A stretch of 64,000 bases of DNA from Isoetes taiwanensis (lineage: Eukaryota; Streptophyta; Lycopodiopsida; Isoetales; Isoetaceae), in the NCBI GenBank assembly GCA_021234155.1, contig JAJEKV010000006.1:27103003-27167002 (forward strand). The letters run 5' to 3'. Under the pieces are notes generated by a model. The model made no database searches. It saw nothing but the letters and a program-made list of their open reading frames with translations, and had not been told where the DNA came from. The position numbers and the translations under genes were made by a program. Below are positions 24,153 through 38,868 of this stretch, piece by piece. The number at the start of each line of letters is the position of its first letter. Position 1 is the stretch's first letter.

Positions 24153-24918
24153 GGAAATTCCATGGCCCTTTGATTAATGGTCCTTAAAAAAATAGCAATA
24201 GAGCCATAATAGGTGAACCTTAAAAAAATAAATAAGTATATGTACGATGCATCACAAGATCCACAAATTGGTCAACACACCTCCATCTTACATGATTTAT
24301 AAACCTAGACATGTCACATAATTACAAAGGTCAACATTCGAAGCTTGCCAAGAACCACACTCATTGGGGAGTATGGGCTGTATTCTCATTTGCAATTTCG
24401 GGTGAGCACTCAAGACGCCACGAGGCATGCTTTCCAAACCCGCACTGCAAAGGGAAGGTCTTTGGCATAACGAAAGGCAGTGTTAGATGCAATCCAGCGG
24501 CAAAAACAGAGAATCGGGGTAGAAACATCGTAATTGCGTAGAAACAAATGTAATCTCGGGGTAGAAACCTGCAATTGTGTAAAACCTCGGGATCCGGTCG
24601 AAAGTAAAAGCAGAGAAGACTTTTTGTGCCCGCTCAAAATTTTTAGGTTACATTCTTTAAAGAAAACATTGCCACGTATTGCCGTGGTTGGGCTCCATGG
24701 CCCCGATTGCATTTAACCCGCCTTTACGTATCATAGATGACATAAGGTACACAAATGTTTACACCTACACTACTGAATAGCACCATGTTTGATTTCCTTC
24801 ATTTTTCATATTGTCCACTGAACTACTTCCTATTTATTGCCAACTAACTTGGCACCTTCCGACCCTTTACTACAACATATCCATGACTCTGCCACTACAT
24901 AGCCCTATAAATCTTATT

Positions 24919-25283
24919 TGGGAGGGTCAATCAGTGGACCATGGTCCAAATAGTGGATCATGGTAAAATGGATCAATTTTGCCAATAGTGGCTCAACATT
25001 AATTTTTATGTTAATCTCAACCATTGAATAAAGTGGGTAAAAATGAGTTCAATCTTGATCATCCAATCTTGATCCACATTAGGTATTTGAATGATCCATA
25101 CTATTTTAGATAGACCCATTTCATGTGGGAGATTTCGTATTATATAAAATTACTCAATTTTTTCAAAAAGTTTATGGAATGCCTGTACCATGGGCTTTTA
25201 AGCCATGCATTTTAATTGAAAAAAATTTTACTTCTATGTTTCTTGTCCACTATTCTTAGGTGGTCCACTATTGGTACACCCCC
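24919..25283. mobile_element. MITE-like element, copy 1
   Basis: The same element as at 43539-43914, with a damaged left terminus (GGGAGGGTCAATCAGTGGAC). The right terminus reads TGGTCCACTATTGGTACACC. Confidence 0.55.
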
Positions 25284-26260
25284 TATTACTTTTTTTTTTT
25301 CGTGTCTACTGCCTACTTTGCTTCTCTAATACAAATTATGTCTTCTTCTACATTACACTTCTACTTCAAAATTTTTGTTCTTTTTGCACATGTACAACAT
25401 TAATACGCCCAATTTCCGCCATGCATACGGGTATGCAAACTTTGTGCACCATGTTTAATGTCAACTTCTTCTTTGGTTTTCAAATAGGCATTTTCCTCGT
25501 AACACACCATTTCTTTTTGCATTTATCTTGTTATCGCTGAGGGTAACAACTTGTTACCCTTTTTCAGAGAACGCAAAATTTCAAACCTCTAAACTTTTGA
25601 AAACCCCAAACTAAAAACTTTCGAAAAGATGAGAACCGGTCTCCTGCGGATCTTTCTCGATCATCTTTCGCCATGATCATTGATGCATGCCCTTATGCAA
25701 ACTCTCGCGATTTGGCCAATCTCGCTGGTTTCTAATTCAAGCAAAGACCAACAACTCGAAGCTTTGAACTTTAAATAGTAGCCCGCTTCTACCCGCTCTG
25801 ACGCTTATCGTGGGATTTCCTTTTGATTTCACGTATGGAGCACAGAGTATTAGCTACATCCAAGTGTAGAGAGGTAATGTCCTCACGTTTTAATATTGTC
25901 TCTACATTTTGTATTCACGTATCCAATTGTAGAGGTAATGATTTCACGCTTTAGTATTGTCTCTCACATTTTAGTATTAGTCACCACTTGTAGAGAGCTA
26001 TGTATTGTATGTACGATGCATCAAATCAATGTCAAAGTCCTACGTATGGAAGCTATCGAGAATGAATTTTTCTCAAGGTGGAGCCCAGAAAGGCAAATCC
26101 TGTCTTTGAACATCTTGTTTCCATTTCCCATAGCATTGAAATGATATTTGTATGTAATAATACAATATGAGTGAGTTTCATCTAATCAATCTAAAGAATC
26201 TAAAGAGATGAGGCCTCTAGAATTGAGTCCAAGATCGTTGTTGCATGTATAGAATTTATC

Positions 26261-29200
26261 ATGTTTCAATAAAACCCGTAAGGAAGCAAGAAACATGGGA
26301 AACTAAGGTGGAAGTAAGCCAAATTAAGATGGCAAAATAAACCGTAACTTAAGAAGCCGGAATGGAAGAAATCGAAAACAAGAGCATGAGAAACCGGAGA
26401 TGAAGCAAACGGATAAAATCAAATAAAGAAACGAGGGCTATGGATGCCTTGAATTTTTTTTTATTTCCTTATTAATTTCATTTCTACCCCATGTTAAAAT
26501 GAAGGAAGATTTTTTCAAAATGTTAATTGTGCTTATTCAAGCATGCATTTATGATTGGTTTTTTTAGGATTTGAGAAGGTAATCTACATTAGAAAGATTT
26601 ACCCATAGGGTCCAGTAATTTTGGAGATTTTGGGTTATGGTCAAGGATTAGGGGTCAAAAGTGCAAAGAAGGTTGGTGATTTGAATTAATATGGATTCCT
26701 TTACAGAGTCCAAGAAGACGAAAAAAAATTGCAGGTCATTTTTGAAATCCGGGTTGTGGTCAGCGGTGAAACGCTATAGGACTTGAAAAGGAGAAGAAAG
26801 TAGTCAACTTAAATCTACTTAAGTTGGCAATTCATTTGCTATTCCTCCGAAAGCAAAAGCGATCTTTCAAGTCTTCCAAATTTGAAAAATCCTTTCGTTG
26901 AACTTGTGGTAATTTTAGTAATTTCAAGTGTTTATAGTTTTTTTTTTTTTTTTTTTTTTTTTGAGTGCTAGACGGTTCGCTTTTATTAATTTGTTATAAT
27001 GAAGTACATATAGAAAAAGAAAAGAAACGCCCCCAAGGGCATGAGCAAGAGTTCTCGTGATTGCACTAGGCCCATTCCCCTGTAAAGCCCATATTTTTTT
27101 AAGGCGTAAGAACATATGGTCATCTCTTCCACATTACCACATTCCAAAGGGCAGTGCTTCATCCACGATTTTTCTTCAAACACCTGTGTTTTGGTGGCTA
27201 GACCACTTCGCCAAGTGAGCCACATAAACATCCAGATTCTTTGCACAAGCAGATTAAGATTGCCATTTCTTCACTGCTCATTTACATAGACAGCATCTAG
27301 GTAGATTAATCCTCGAAGACACCGCAGAAGGTCATCATCTGATAGAGCTTTTTGTATACCGTGCTCTCACAGAGTATGAATTTTTGTTGTTTAGCAACCA
27401 TTTCTCATGTCCTTCAACCTCGACAAAGATACTAATCCGCTCATTTATTTTATCAGAACTATTATGTCTCGAAAGGTGTTCCCCCAATCATTACCTTGAC
27501 TTTTAGTCCATGACCACCAAAGAATTGTTTCCATATTCCACAGTGTCCTTTAGGGAAGATATTCCGCACATTCCCATTTTCTACAAATTCTGGGTGTTGC
27601 AGAGCCAAAGGGTAATCCTCCCGGTTAATGACTTCACTGGGCTCCAAAAGATTGAGAGGTTCCCAATGCCATGTGGCTTCTTGCCGTCCCTGCCCATCCT
27701 TAACTACCATCCAAGCTTCTAGAATTTTTTGCATAAACTGGGAAGTACCTTGTTACCTTTGAAATCATTAAAGCATGCAGATTTGCAGATGTAAAGACAG
27801 AGATGGCTTAGAGATTGGGCTTGCTTGCCAAGACAAAGGTTTCCCCAAATTGAGATCCAAAACCCGCCTCCCGTTAAGAGCATTCCATACCAAATTTTGA
27901 GATAAGGGCTTGGGAGGTGGCAACAGATCCTTGCTGCCTAATCCTCCAAGTGCCTTAGGTTTACGATTGACCATGCTATTTTTAGGTAGGCCTTGCTGCA
28001 TAAAACCCTCTTATAAACCTGCTCCATGCTTTTGTACACATATTTGGGAGCTAGCAAAGATCAAGACACGTGATATAAGCGAAGCCGCCGAGTACACAAT
28101 TAGCTATAGTGATCCTCATTCGCTATTGAAAGGCCCTTTTGCTTGACCATAAATTTATTCTTTTTTTTTTCAATTTATCAAGAAAAGTGTTCCATGTACC
28201 GAGGGAGAGTCTCCCATTGCCAAGGTAACCCTAGTAGTTTAGTTGCTTCCCCTTTAATGACGCATTCCATAATCCAAAATTGCCTAGGAGGTTGCTCAAC
28301 ATGCGCCAAATAATCGAAAGCATTTTGTCATTGTTCAAACACTTTTTAAGGGTGCCGAAAAGCTTTAATTGTCTCAAGGCAAATTGTTGAAGCCGGAATC
28401 ATCATATCTTTAAGAATATAAATACTATCACAAACCGGCCAGATGGTTATCGGCCCTGATGTAGAAGGAAGCTTGATCCCATTGATTTCATTGTTTCTTG
28501 AACTTTGACTCCACTAAGAGAGTCAAGACATTTGCTAGTAGGATAAAGATATAGGGGTAAGGGGTAGCCCCCTCGCTTTACCCTCTTTCCTAAGAGGGAA
28601 AAGTTCACTTGATCACCATTTATGAGCACCGATGGTCGTTTTGTTGAGCCCCATGACCATATTTATGAATTTTCCTCAAAACCTAGTTTGCCCATTACTT
28701 CCTTTAACCTAATCCCATCTCACCGTGACGAAAAGCTCGCTTAAAAAATCCACTTTGAGCATGATGCATTTTTGCTTACTGTTCAAATTTTAATGCAGCC
28801 TTCACAAAGTGTTAAATAATTTATAGAACGTTACCGGGAGCAATAAAAAATGCTGATCGCCCACCCTTTATTATCTTGCACAAGATTGCCTTTTAAGGCG
28901 ATTTGGTAAGGAGCTTAGCCATGGCGTTTGTAGGTCGTGATTTGTGAGTGCGATTGGACGCCCATTCTTCAATGGCGTGATGGCTTCCCACCTTGGGGAT
29001 TAAGGCAATGAAGCCGTTGGATAGTGAAGGCGGGTGCAAGCTCCCCAAATTCCAAGCACCATGTAAAGCCGCCGCTAGATCATCACCGCTCGTCCCCTGC
29101 ACTCAAGAATCGGGAAGCCGTCACAGGCGACGGGACACATATGCCATTTTCTTGAGTGTGGAATAAACTTCCTCCTTTGTTATTGTTTTGCAAAACTCTA

Positions 29201-32200
29201 ATGTTTTCATTTGCCGTGAAGTGCCGGTTCAAGAACCTCGGGCAACGATCTAACATGTTGTAATCTTTAATGTCACCGGATCCTTGATGAGGTTGAGGTT
29301 GCCATCTTTAATCCTCATTGACACCATTTTCCAGAATTCTATTTCCCCGCCAATCCAAAAAGATTTTGAGTTTTCACCGGCCCATATTTTCATGCCAATT
29401 GGCCTTAGCCCCGATCACCGACCCCTTTGCTTCCTCTTCTTCCACTCGCTTTGATTCTAGAGTCTTTTGAAAGGAAATGTTGGATGGGTCGTTATTAGCT
29501 TGTACCTAATGTCCCTATTTTCTCATAGAGTTGCAACTTAGATCATTGAAAGGCTTTGATGACATATTCAACAAAACTTGACTTATTCAGATTTAATAGA
29601 TAGCACTTCAAGAATGCCATTATAAGAATATATATTGTTTAATACTTTTGATTGTTATATTATTTATAAGTTTTAATTATGCAAGCTTATCCTTAAGTTA
29701 AAACCCAACTGGTATCAAAGCATAAAATTGATTTCAAATTAACTTTCACTGAATTTATCTAGAATTAGACATTTCAAGAATATAAATTTCAATTTTCAAA
29801 GGATTTAACAAATTTTTATATTTGACAATCATGATAATTTCTAAAATGAAATATGATGGTTTGATAAGGATGACTTGAAACTATTATGACAATTTCACAA
29901 TTTATAAGCTTTAACACTTTTAAAAACACTTTATGAAAAGTTTTAATTTGAAATTAATTAAATGATAAAGTTAAGGTTTTAATTATAACTATAAATCATT
30001 GAAGATATATTGAAAATTAATCAATAATAAGCTTTTCATTTTTTGTTTTATTAAAGCATAAGTGTAATCATTTAATTAATTAATTTCAAATAAAATTTTC
30101 TTTAGGTATTTTGAAAAAATAACATTTAATTATACGTAGCTTTTCTTAGATGAAAATTTAATTGTAAAATAGATGAAAGGGAAAAATTAGTTTAGAAAAA
30201 GCAATTTTATACTTTAGTAACCATTATACTCTTTGAGTCTCCATCTTTTATAAAGGCTTTGGCCCTTGAGTCATGCCCCATCTTTTTATATTAGTGTTTA
30301 GGGTTTGACATAGTTTAGAATTTGTTTAACTCTTGATTATGCGGATAACCACTTAGATTGAAAATGATTGATTCAAATTGACAAACTACAATTGACAAAG
30401 GATAAGCCGCATGGATGTAGACGAAATCAGAAAATCAATAATGCCGCTGTAAATTCTTGATTAGAAGTAAGACGAAGTATATAATTTCTCTACTAATTTT
30501 ATTTTTTATTTTTATTATTGATTGATTTTTATTTCTTTATGACTTTTATAGGGTGTCTCCACATGCACGACAGAGTTCTGCAATGGACATCCATATAAAT
30601 CTAATAAAAAATTTTGTGGATTTTACTGCCTCGTGGAAAAGAAGGTGAAGATCGCGGTTAGATCCAACAAGAAGCAAGTGGGTGGCCAATGACGCATCAC
30701 GCAGGGATTATACTTTGTTCCAGGCGTGAATAATTTCTTTCTAAAAGGGGGGTCGTGGAGGAAGAAAGGAGCATTGACCTTGTTTGTTCATTCCGCAGCT
30801 AGAGGGAGATAATGGATCCGTATGGGATGGAGCTAAAAATACTAAGGTGATCTGGGTGGAGACTTCCGAGACGATTGGGACAGTATGAAAACGAAAGTGA
30901 TGAGTCAAGATGAGAATGTTAATAACATTGTGATTATTGACATATTGACAGGTTTGACATCAAAGTAATGGTTGTCGATTGCAAACTAATTGAAGACAAC
31001 AATAATGTTGTGACAAAGGGTATAATGGAATGCAAAAAAGTATGAAAGCTTAGAATTTTATACCACTAATTAATGTAATAATTATGAAAAGTTTCTATAC
31101 ATTGACAATGTTTTTTAAACATTACAATAATTTTGTATTTAAGATAAGTACCTAATAACTATAATAATTATTTAAAATTCGTGTAGTTAGTTCCTCGGGG
31201 TGCTAGGACATGCCAAATTTCAATTTTGATAACTAACAAGGAATTAAATGCGTGATCTACGACGACACCGTGTTCAATCACCTAAGCAAATGAAGCTATG
31301 CGAGAAATGCAGCCTTCCGTAACATGCAAAAGGAAGATACTCCCCAATATATCTTGAAGATTTTTCAAAACCAAATGGAAATATGGGGATGTTGATTCCT
31401 TTTGGGATGGTGAACCCGAAGGTGGAGAATTGGAGTCGCTTTTGAGTCAATCTAGTAAGTTATCATACACTCTCTTTTTGAAAATATTTTAAATAGCTTT
31501 TTTTCTTTCTATAATATTTTGGAATAAATGAGACTGAATGAACCTTGGATTCTCGTGGATAGTTCAAACTAGGTTAACATATTTGCTATATCTATTTCCT
31601 AAACTACTTTTACTTCATTCAATACTCAAGTAATGTAATTGCTAATTCGCTAATTTTTTATTGTAGTAAGGAAGACCGCTAATTCAAGTAATTTTTTATT
31701 ATAAAGGAGCAAGACAACTAGGAGATCTAAATCAAGCATTACGAAATGCGAACAACGGTTATACGTAGAGCCTATCCCGAAAATAAAAAATATCCCGATG
31801 GCGATAATTTGTCCGGTGTGCTCTACATGGACCCAAAGGTATCTTTTTTGTCATATTTTTAGTATTTGAAGCTTAGGGTTTAAAAATGTCTTCAATACTT
31901 TATAGAGGCTAAAAACTTGCGCTTTCTAAACCGCTGTTTAATGTTAGCCTAATTGTGGAAAATTAAATAGAGAATTGTATTTAGTGCTTTTCAAAAATAG
32001 GGCCGTTATTATGGTTAGGGTTATTATGTTTAGGAGTCTAACAGCTTATGTTTAGTTTTCTTTGTTTTTTTTGCATTCTTACGAAGCTTCAATTTAAAAA
32101 AAAAAAAAATAGGAGTATTACCTACCTCTTCGTAATCGGCGAAGGCCGACGCATCGTTTAATCAAACGCGGCTGCATATAATTGCGTGAAAAACAGCATG

Positions 32201-32472
32201 TCAATTGGACCGCAAGATGTGGAAGCTCGTTCAACAGAAGAAATAATAATTATCAAGAGACTTACCATTTGTATTTGCAAGATAGTAAGTGCAGGGAACT
32301 TCAAACCAACCCATGTTAATTATTTTAATAGTTTTAGGTTTTCAAAAGATGCATTTTACTAAAATAGTCATTATCGCTACCTAAACTCAAATGTTAATTT
32401 GTAGTAGAGATAACCAGATGTGTGTGTTTTAAATGCTAAACTCTTGGTAGTTTTCATTTGCAAAGGGGCTGA
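26261..32472 (+). pseudogene. Copy 1 of the unrecognised nuclease-like gene
   Basis: All regions corresponding to the ten exons of the copy 3 gene can be located in order (start at 26261-26263, last exon near 32467). They carry many small indels, and several splice signals are altered (for example the last acceptor GCAG reads GCAA). Where copies 2 and 3 have a TAG in exon 1, this copy reads TGG (GGAATGGAAG near 26366), so the ancestral codon may be Trp. Exon 7 shares three residue differences with copy 2. Most lesions fall at sites where copy 3 has CAG or CTG, so part of the apparent damage may be base-calling error. Confidence 0.6.
26940..29500 (-). mobile_element. LINE (L1-type), copy 1, heavily broken
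   Basis: A poly-T run (poly-A tail on the minus strand) at 26939-26962 marks the 3' end. Fragments of the LINE RT C-terminal region are readable on the minus strand (ECGNVEEMTICSY near 27135; KALGGLGSKDLL near 27930). It matches the copy 3 LINE throughout but with dense indels. It lies in intron 2 of gene copy 1. Confidence 0.8.
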
Positions 32473-32648
32473 ACAACGCAATATGAGCTTGAACGAGACT
32501 CATAGTTCGTGGCACCATTTCTTCCATTTGTTTGACAAAATGATCAGAAAGTAACTTTTGGGTTGCCCCGAAGGGGCAAACCCTTGCAACCGCAGTCATT
32601 TAATGTACACAATATTGATAAACTAATGATTTTAATTTTATGCCCTTA

Positions 32649-33486
32649 TGTAGACATTGTAATGTATCATGGTGGAAGAAAGCTACCAAGACGAAAGTGG
32701 CAAGCTCTAAGAAAAAACAGAATAACTAGAGATGGGCGTGACTATGGCTTATATAGAGAATGCCATGTCGAATAAAGGCGTAAGTAGTTGTGCCAGCAAA
32801 GGTACGATGTCATCATACACGCCAAAGATATAGATCTAACACCCCTCCCCCGATGATCTAACATCACCGCAAACTCAAAACAAACACATATAGAAGACTC
32901 CAAAGATATGGAGTAGACTCATCCGTAGAAGTAACCATGGTCACCATGATATATTGGTCTTAAACATTATTTTTCTCTCGCCTGCACTCATTCCCTTCGC
33001 TTTGCCCTCTAATGTCGCTTGAGAAGTACATGCCATTGCTTGAGCACTTAGATTTAATAAACCTAAAACGCCTCTTAAGACTTCTCGCATGCAAATCAGA
33101 TGGATGGAATGCAGAGGAAATTGCGTACTACCATAAACTTGCATATCATCAAGTATATCATGGTTTGATCCTCCCTGCTTTCATGCACCCATCTAAACCT
33201 ATAACATGCTCAGTACAATTTGGAGATCAAGAATAAGACATGTCCATTTTCATGTAAACAAGTGTAGTGAACTCGCTAGGGGAATTCTCAAACATGCTTC
33301 ATCCTCATAGGAATAAAATCCCAAACAAATGGGATCTGTTATCTTCTTTTCGTGTTTAGCATGTGGGCATGCAAATCTTCCATGAAAATCGATTACAAAC
33401 AAAGATAAGATAGCCGCATGTCAGATTTACTAACCATAGCAAATATAGATGATGAATCGTAAAACTCTTCATGTACATCTATCCAA
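32649..33486 (-). mobile_element. 3' part of the gag-only LTR element, triplication copy 1
   Basis: The LTR at 32649-32841 is followed on its inner side by the polypurine tract and the 3' third of the gag-like frame, with indels. The element is cut at the triplication junction. Confidence 0.75.
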
Positions 33487-34252
33487 GGAAATTCCATGGC
33501 CCTTGATTAATGGTCCTTAAAAAAAAATAGCAATAGAGCCATAATAGGTGAACCTTAAAAAATAAATAAGTATATGTACGATGCATCACAAGATCCACAA
33601 ATTGGTCAACACACCCTCCATCTTACATGATTTATAAACCTAGACATGTCACATAATTACAGCAGGTCAACATTCGAGCTTGCCAAGAACCACACTCATT
33701 GTATAAGGGAAAGACCTTCTGCTTGCAATGCGGTTTGGAAAGCATCAAGACGCTACGAGGCATGCTTTCCAAATTCGCACTGCGCGTAAGGTCTTTTGGC
33801 ATAACGTGAAGGCAGGTTAGATGCAATCCAGGCGGGCAAAAACAGAGAATTGTGGGTAGAAACATCAGAATTGCAGGTAGAAACAACAGAATTCGGGGTA
33901 GAAACTCCAGAATTGCGGGTAAAAACTCAGATCCGTCGAGTAAAAGCAGAGAAGACTTTTTGCGCCCGTTCAAAATTTTTTAGGTTACATTCTTTAAAAG
34001 AAACATTGCCACGTGGCGCGTCGTGGTTGGCTCCATGGCCTGGATTGCATCTAACCTGCCTTTACGTATCATAGATGACATAAGGTACACAAATGTTTAC
34101 ACCTACACTACTTCGAATAGCACCATGTTTGATTTCCTTCATTTCATATTGTCCACTGAACTACTCTATTTATTGCCAACTAACTTGGCACTTCCGACCC
34201 TTTACTACAACATATCTATGACTCTGCCACTACATAGCCCTATAATCTTATT

Positions 34253-34633
34253 TGGGGAGGGTCACCAATAGTGGACCATGGTCCAATAGTGGATCATGGT
34301 AAAATGGATCAATTTTGCCAATAGTGGCTCAACATTAATTTTTTATGTTAATCTCAACCATTGAATAAAGTGGGTAAAAAATGAGTTCAATCTTGATCAT
34401 CCAATCTTGATCCACATTAGGGTATTTGAATGATCCATACTATTTTTAGATAGACCCATTTCATGTGGAGATTTCTCGTGGGCTATATGTACTCAATTTT
34501 TTTCAAAAAAAAAATTATGGAATGCCTCGTACCATGGGCTTTTAAGCCATGCATTTTAATTGAAAAAAAATATTTTACTTTCTATGTTTCTTTGTCCACT
34601 ATTCTTAGGTGGTCCACTATTGGTACACCCCCC
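34253..34633. mobile_element. MITE-like element, copy 2
   Basis: Termini GGGGAGGGTCACCAATAGTG and CCACTATTGGTACACCCCCC are inverted repeats. Otherwise it matches the copy 3 element. Confidence 0.6.
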
Positions 34634-36266
34634 TATTACTTTTTTTCGTGTCTACTGCCTGCTTTGCTTCTCTAATACAAATTATGTCTTCTTCTACATT
34701 ACACTTCTACTTCAAAATTTTTGTTCTTTGTACATGTACAACATTAATACGCCCAATTTCATTTCCATGCATACGGGTATGCAAACTTTGTGCACCATGT
34801 TTAATGTCAACTTCTTCTTGGTTTTCAAGTAGGCATTTTCCTCGTGCACACCATTTGTTTTTGCATTTATCTTTACTACTTGTTGAGGGTAACAACTTGT
34901 TCCCTTTTTCGCAGAACGCAAATTTCAAACCTCTAAACTTTTAAAAACCCTAAACTAAAACTTTCAAAGGTGAGGAGCCCGGTCCGCGATCTCTTTCGAT
35001 CATCTTTCGCCAAGGATCATTGATGCATGCCCTTATGCAAAACTCGCATTTGGCCAATCTCGGGTGCTTCTAATTCAAAAACCAACAACCGAGCTTTGAA
35101 CTTTAAATAGTAGCCCGTCCAGCCCAGTCGGATCGTTTATCGAGGGGATTTCTTTGATTTCCGTAAGGGAGCCTGAGTATTAGCTACATCCAAGTGTAGA
35201 GAGGCAATGTCCTCACGTTTTTAATATTGTCCTCACATTTTGTATTCGGCGCATCCAATTGTAGAGGTAATGATTTCACGTTTTAGTATTGTCCTCACAT
35301 TTTAGTATTAGTCGCATCCACTTGTAGAGAGCTATGTATTGTATGTACAGATGCATCAAATCAATGTCAAAGTCCTACGCACATGAAGCTATCGAGAATG
35401 AATTTTTCTCAAGGTGGAGCAGAAGGCAAATCCTCGTCTTGGAATCTTGTCTCCATTTCCCATAGCATTGAAATGATATTTGTATGTAATAATACAATAT
35501 GAGTGAGTTTCATCTAATCAATCTAAAGAATCTAAAGAGATGAGGCCTCTAGAATTGAGTCCAAGATCTTTTGTTGCATGTATAGGATATATCATGCTCT
35601 TTGAAAACCCGTAAGGAAGCAAGAAACATGGGAAATCCAAGGTGGAAGTAAGCCAGGTGAAGATGGCAAAGAAACCAGAACTTAAGAAGTCGAATAGAAG
35701 AAATCAGGAAAACAAGAGCGTAAGAGAAACGGAGATGAAGCAAACGGATAAACAAATCAAAAACGAGGGGCTATGGATGCCTTGAATGGTATTTCCTTTT
35801 TTTATTTCCTTATTAATTTCATTCCGTTATGTTAAAATGAAGGAAGAATTTTTTCAAAATGTTAATTGTGCTTATTCAAGCATGCATTTATGATTGGTTT
35901 TACTTAGATTTGAGAAGGTAATCTACATTAGAAAGATTTACCCATAGGGTCCGGTAATTTTGGAGATTTTGGGTTATGGTCAAGGATTAGGGGTCAAAGT
36001 GCAGCAAGGTTGGTGATTTGAATTAATATGGATTCCTTTACGTAGTCCCAAGAAGACGAAAAAAATTGGTAGGTCATTTTTGAAACAGGTTGTGGTCTGC
36101 GGTGAAACGTGCCATAGGACTTGAAAAGGAGAAGAAAGTAGCCTAACTTAAATCTCGATGTTGGGACCATTTGCTATTCCTCCGAGCAAAACGGATCTTC
36201 AAGTCTTCCAAAATGAAAAATCCTTTCGTTGAACTTGTGGTAATTTTAGTAATTTCAAGTGTTTAT

Positions 36267-36269
<3 letters not shown>

Positions 36270-36302
<33 letters not shown>

Positions 36303-38868
36303 GGCGGTTCGTTTATTAATTTGTTATAATGAAGTACATATAGAAAAGAAAAAGCCCCAAGGGCATGAGCAAGAGCTCTCCATTGGGCACTAGGCCCATT
36401 CCCGAAAGCCCATATTTTTGGGCGAAAGAACATATGGCCGATCTCTTCCACATTACCACATTCCAAAGGGCTCGTTTCATCCACGATTTTCTTGAAACAC
36501 CCGGGTTTTGGTGGCTAGACCACTTAGCCAAGTGAGCCACATAAACATCTCAGTATCTTCTTTGCACGGTGTGATTGCCGGCATTTCTTGGTGATTTACA
36601 TAGACGGACCTAGGTAGATTAATCACGAAGACAATCGAAGGTCATCATCGGATAGAGCTTTGTATACTTTGTGCTCACAGTATGAATTTTTGTTGTTTAG
36701 CAAACAGTTTCCTCATGTCCTTCAACTCTTGACGACAAGATACTAATCGGCTCATTATTTTATTGTAAACCATTATGTACGGCGGGTTCCCCAATCATTA
36801 CCTTGACTTTTAGTCCATGACCACCGGCAATTGTTTCCATATTCCATGTCCTTTAGGGAAGATATTCCGGCACATTCCCATTTTCTACAAATTCTTGGGT
36901 GTTCTGCGAGCTAAAGGGTAATCCTCACCGTTCTTGACCATTGGGCTCCAAAAGATTGAGAGGTTCCCCGAATGCCATGTGCCTTGTGCTTGGTCCGAAA
37001 ACATCCTTAACTACCATCCAAGCTTCTAGAATTTTTTTGCATAACTCGAAGTACCGGTGCTACCTTGAAATCATTAAAGCATGCAGATTTTGCGGGGCGC
37101 TGACAGAGATGGCTTAGAGATTGGGCTTGCTTTGCCAAAGCCGCTGCCTAATAAATTGAGATCCAAAATCAGCCTCCCCGGTTAAGAGCATTCCATACCG
37201 GCTTGGAGATAAGGGCTTGGGAGTGTGTTAACAAATCCTTGCTGCCTAATCCTCCAAGTGCCTTAGGTTTACATACCCGACCATGCTATTTTAGGTAGGC
37301 CTTGCCGGAACAAACCCTCTTATAAAGCTGTTCCATGCTTTGGTACACATATTTGGGAGCTAGCAAAGACCAAGACACGTATATAAGCGAGCTGCTGAAA
37401 GTACACAATTAGCTATAGTGATCCGGCCCCGCATTGAAAGGCCCTTGCTTGACCATAAATTTATTCTTTTTTTTTTTCAATTTATCAAGAAAAGTGTTCC
37501 ATGTACCGGAGGAGAGCTCCCATTGCCAAGGGTAACCCTTTAGTTTAGTTGCTTTTAATAATGGCGTGCATTCCATAATCCAAAATCTGTCTAGGAGGTT
37601 GCTCAACATGCGGCCAAATAATCGAGCATTTGTTGTTGTTCAAGCACACTCCAAAGAAAGGTGTGCTGAAAGCTTTAATTGTCTCAAGGCAATTGTTGAA
37701 GCTGGAATCATCATATCTTAAGAATATAAATGTATCATCGGCAAAAGCTGGCTTTGTATGGTTAGCTGGCCCAGGATGTAGAAGGAAGCTTGATCCCATT
37801 GATTTCATTGTTACGAACTTTGACCGCACCAAGAGAGTCGGTACATTTGCTAGTAGGATAAAGATATAGGGGCAAGGGGCAGCCCCCGCCTTACCCCTTT
37901 CCTAAGAGGGAAAAGTTCAGGTTGGATCGCCATTTATGAGCATTCGATCACGGTGACTTGTTGAGCCCCATGACCATATTTATGAATTTTCCCTCAAAAC
38001 CTAGTTTGCCCATTACTTCCTTAACCGAATCCCATCTCACTGTATCGAAAGCTCGCTTAAAATCCAATTTGAGCATGATGCATTTTTGCTTACTCTGTTC
38101 AGCCCAATGCAGGCCTTCACAGGCAGCCAAATAATTTGATAGAACGTTTCTGCCTGATAAAAATGCTGACTGCTCCACCCTTATTATCTTGCACAAGATT
38201 GCCTTAAGGCGATTTGCAAGGAGCTTAGCCATAAGCTTGTAGGTCGTATTTGTGAGTGCGATTGGACGCCATTCTTCAATGGCAGATGGCTTCTCCACCT
38301 TGGGGATTAAGGCAATGAAGCCAGTGGATAGTGAAGGGTGCAAGCTCCCAAATTCCCAAGCACCATGTAAAGCTGCCGTTAGATCATCACCAAGCTCGTC
38401 CCAGAATTCCAAGAACGGGGAAGCCGTCGGGGCCAGGCGATTTGCCATATGCCATTTTCTTGAGTGTGGAATAAACTTCCTCCTTTGTTATTGTTTTGCA
38501 AAACTGAATGTTTTCATTTGCTGTAAGTGCTGGTTCAAGAACTCCGAGGCAACGATCTAACATGTTGTAATCTCTTAATGTCACTGGGATCCTTGATGAG
38601 GTTGAGGTTGCCATCTTTAATCTCATTGACACCATTTTCCAGAATTCTATTTCCTGCCAATCTGAAAAAGATTTTTGAGTTTTCACTGTCCATATTTTCA
38701 TGCCACTTGGCCTTAGCCCTGACTGCTGCACCCCTTGCTTCCTCTTCTTCCACTGCTTTGATTCTAGAGTCTTTGAAAGGAAATGTTGGATGGGTCGTGC
38801 ATTAGCTTGGCACGAATGTCCCTCATTTCATCATAGAGTTGCAACTTAGACTGCTGAAAGGCTTTGAT
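36270..38868 (-). mobile_element. LINE (L1-type), copy 2, 5'-truncated
   Basis: Starts with a poly-T run at 36270-36298. On the minus strand the region before RT is kept (SPGPDGF near 38410) and RT is readable: IEEWRPIALTNTTYKLMAK, then LKLDFKRAFDTVRWDSV. This copy is about 425 bp more complete than copy 3. No endonuclease domain is found to the right of 38868, where the sequence becomes AT-rich intron, so the insertion is 5'-truncated. Confidence 0.85.

Larger units (their letters stand above)
24153..33486. repeat. Triplication copy 1 (9,334 bp), most divergent
   Basis: Aligned by eye, AT-rich parts (for example 30931-31130) are nearly identical to copies 2 and 3. Gene exons, the LINE and other parts rich in CAG/CTG carry dense substitutions and short indels. 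It shares the full-length LINE 5' part and the 690-bp AT-rich intron segment with copy 2. Confidence 0.9.

Noticed and set aside
33632-33973. 113-codon minus-strand frame with repeating Phe-Leu-Pro
   Set aside because: A translation of the 21-bp minisatellite, not a gene; the same applies to 42949-43257.
34463-34944. Hydrophobic frames overlapping in two phases (also 43748-44168)
   Set aside because: They arise from T-rich sequence around the MITE, overlap in different phases, and lack starts or motifs in common.
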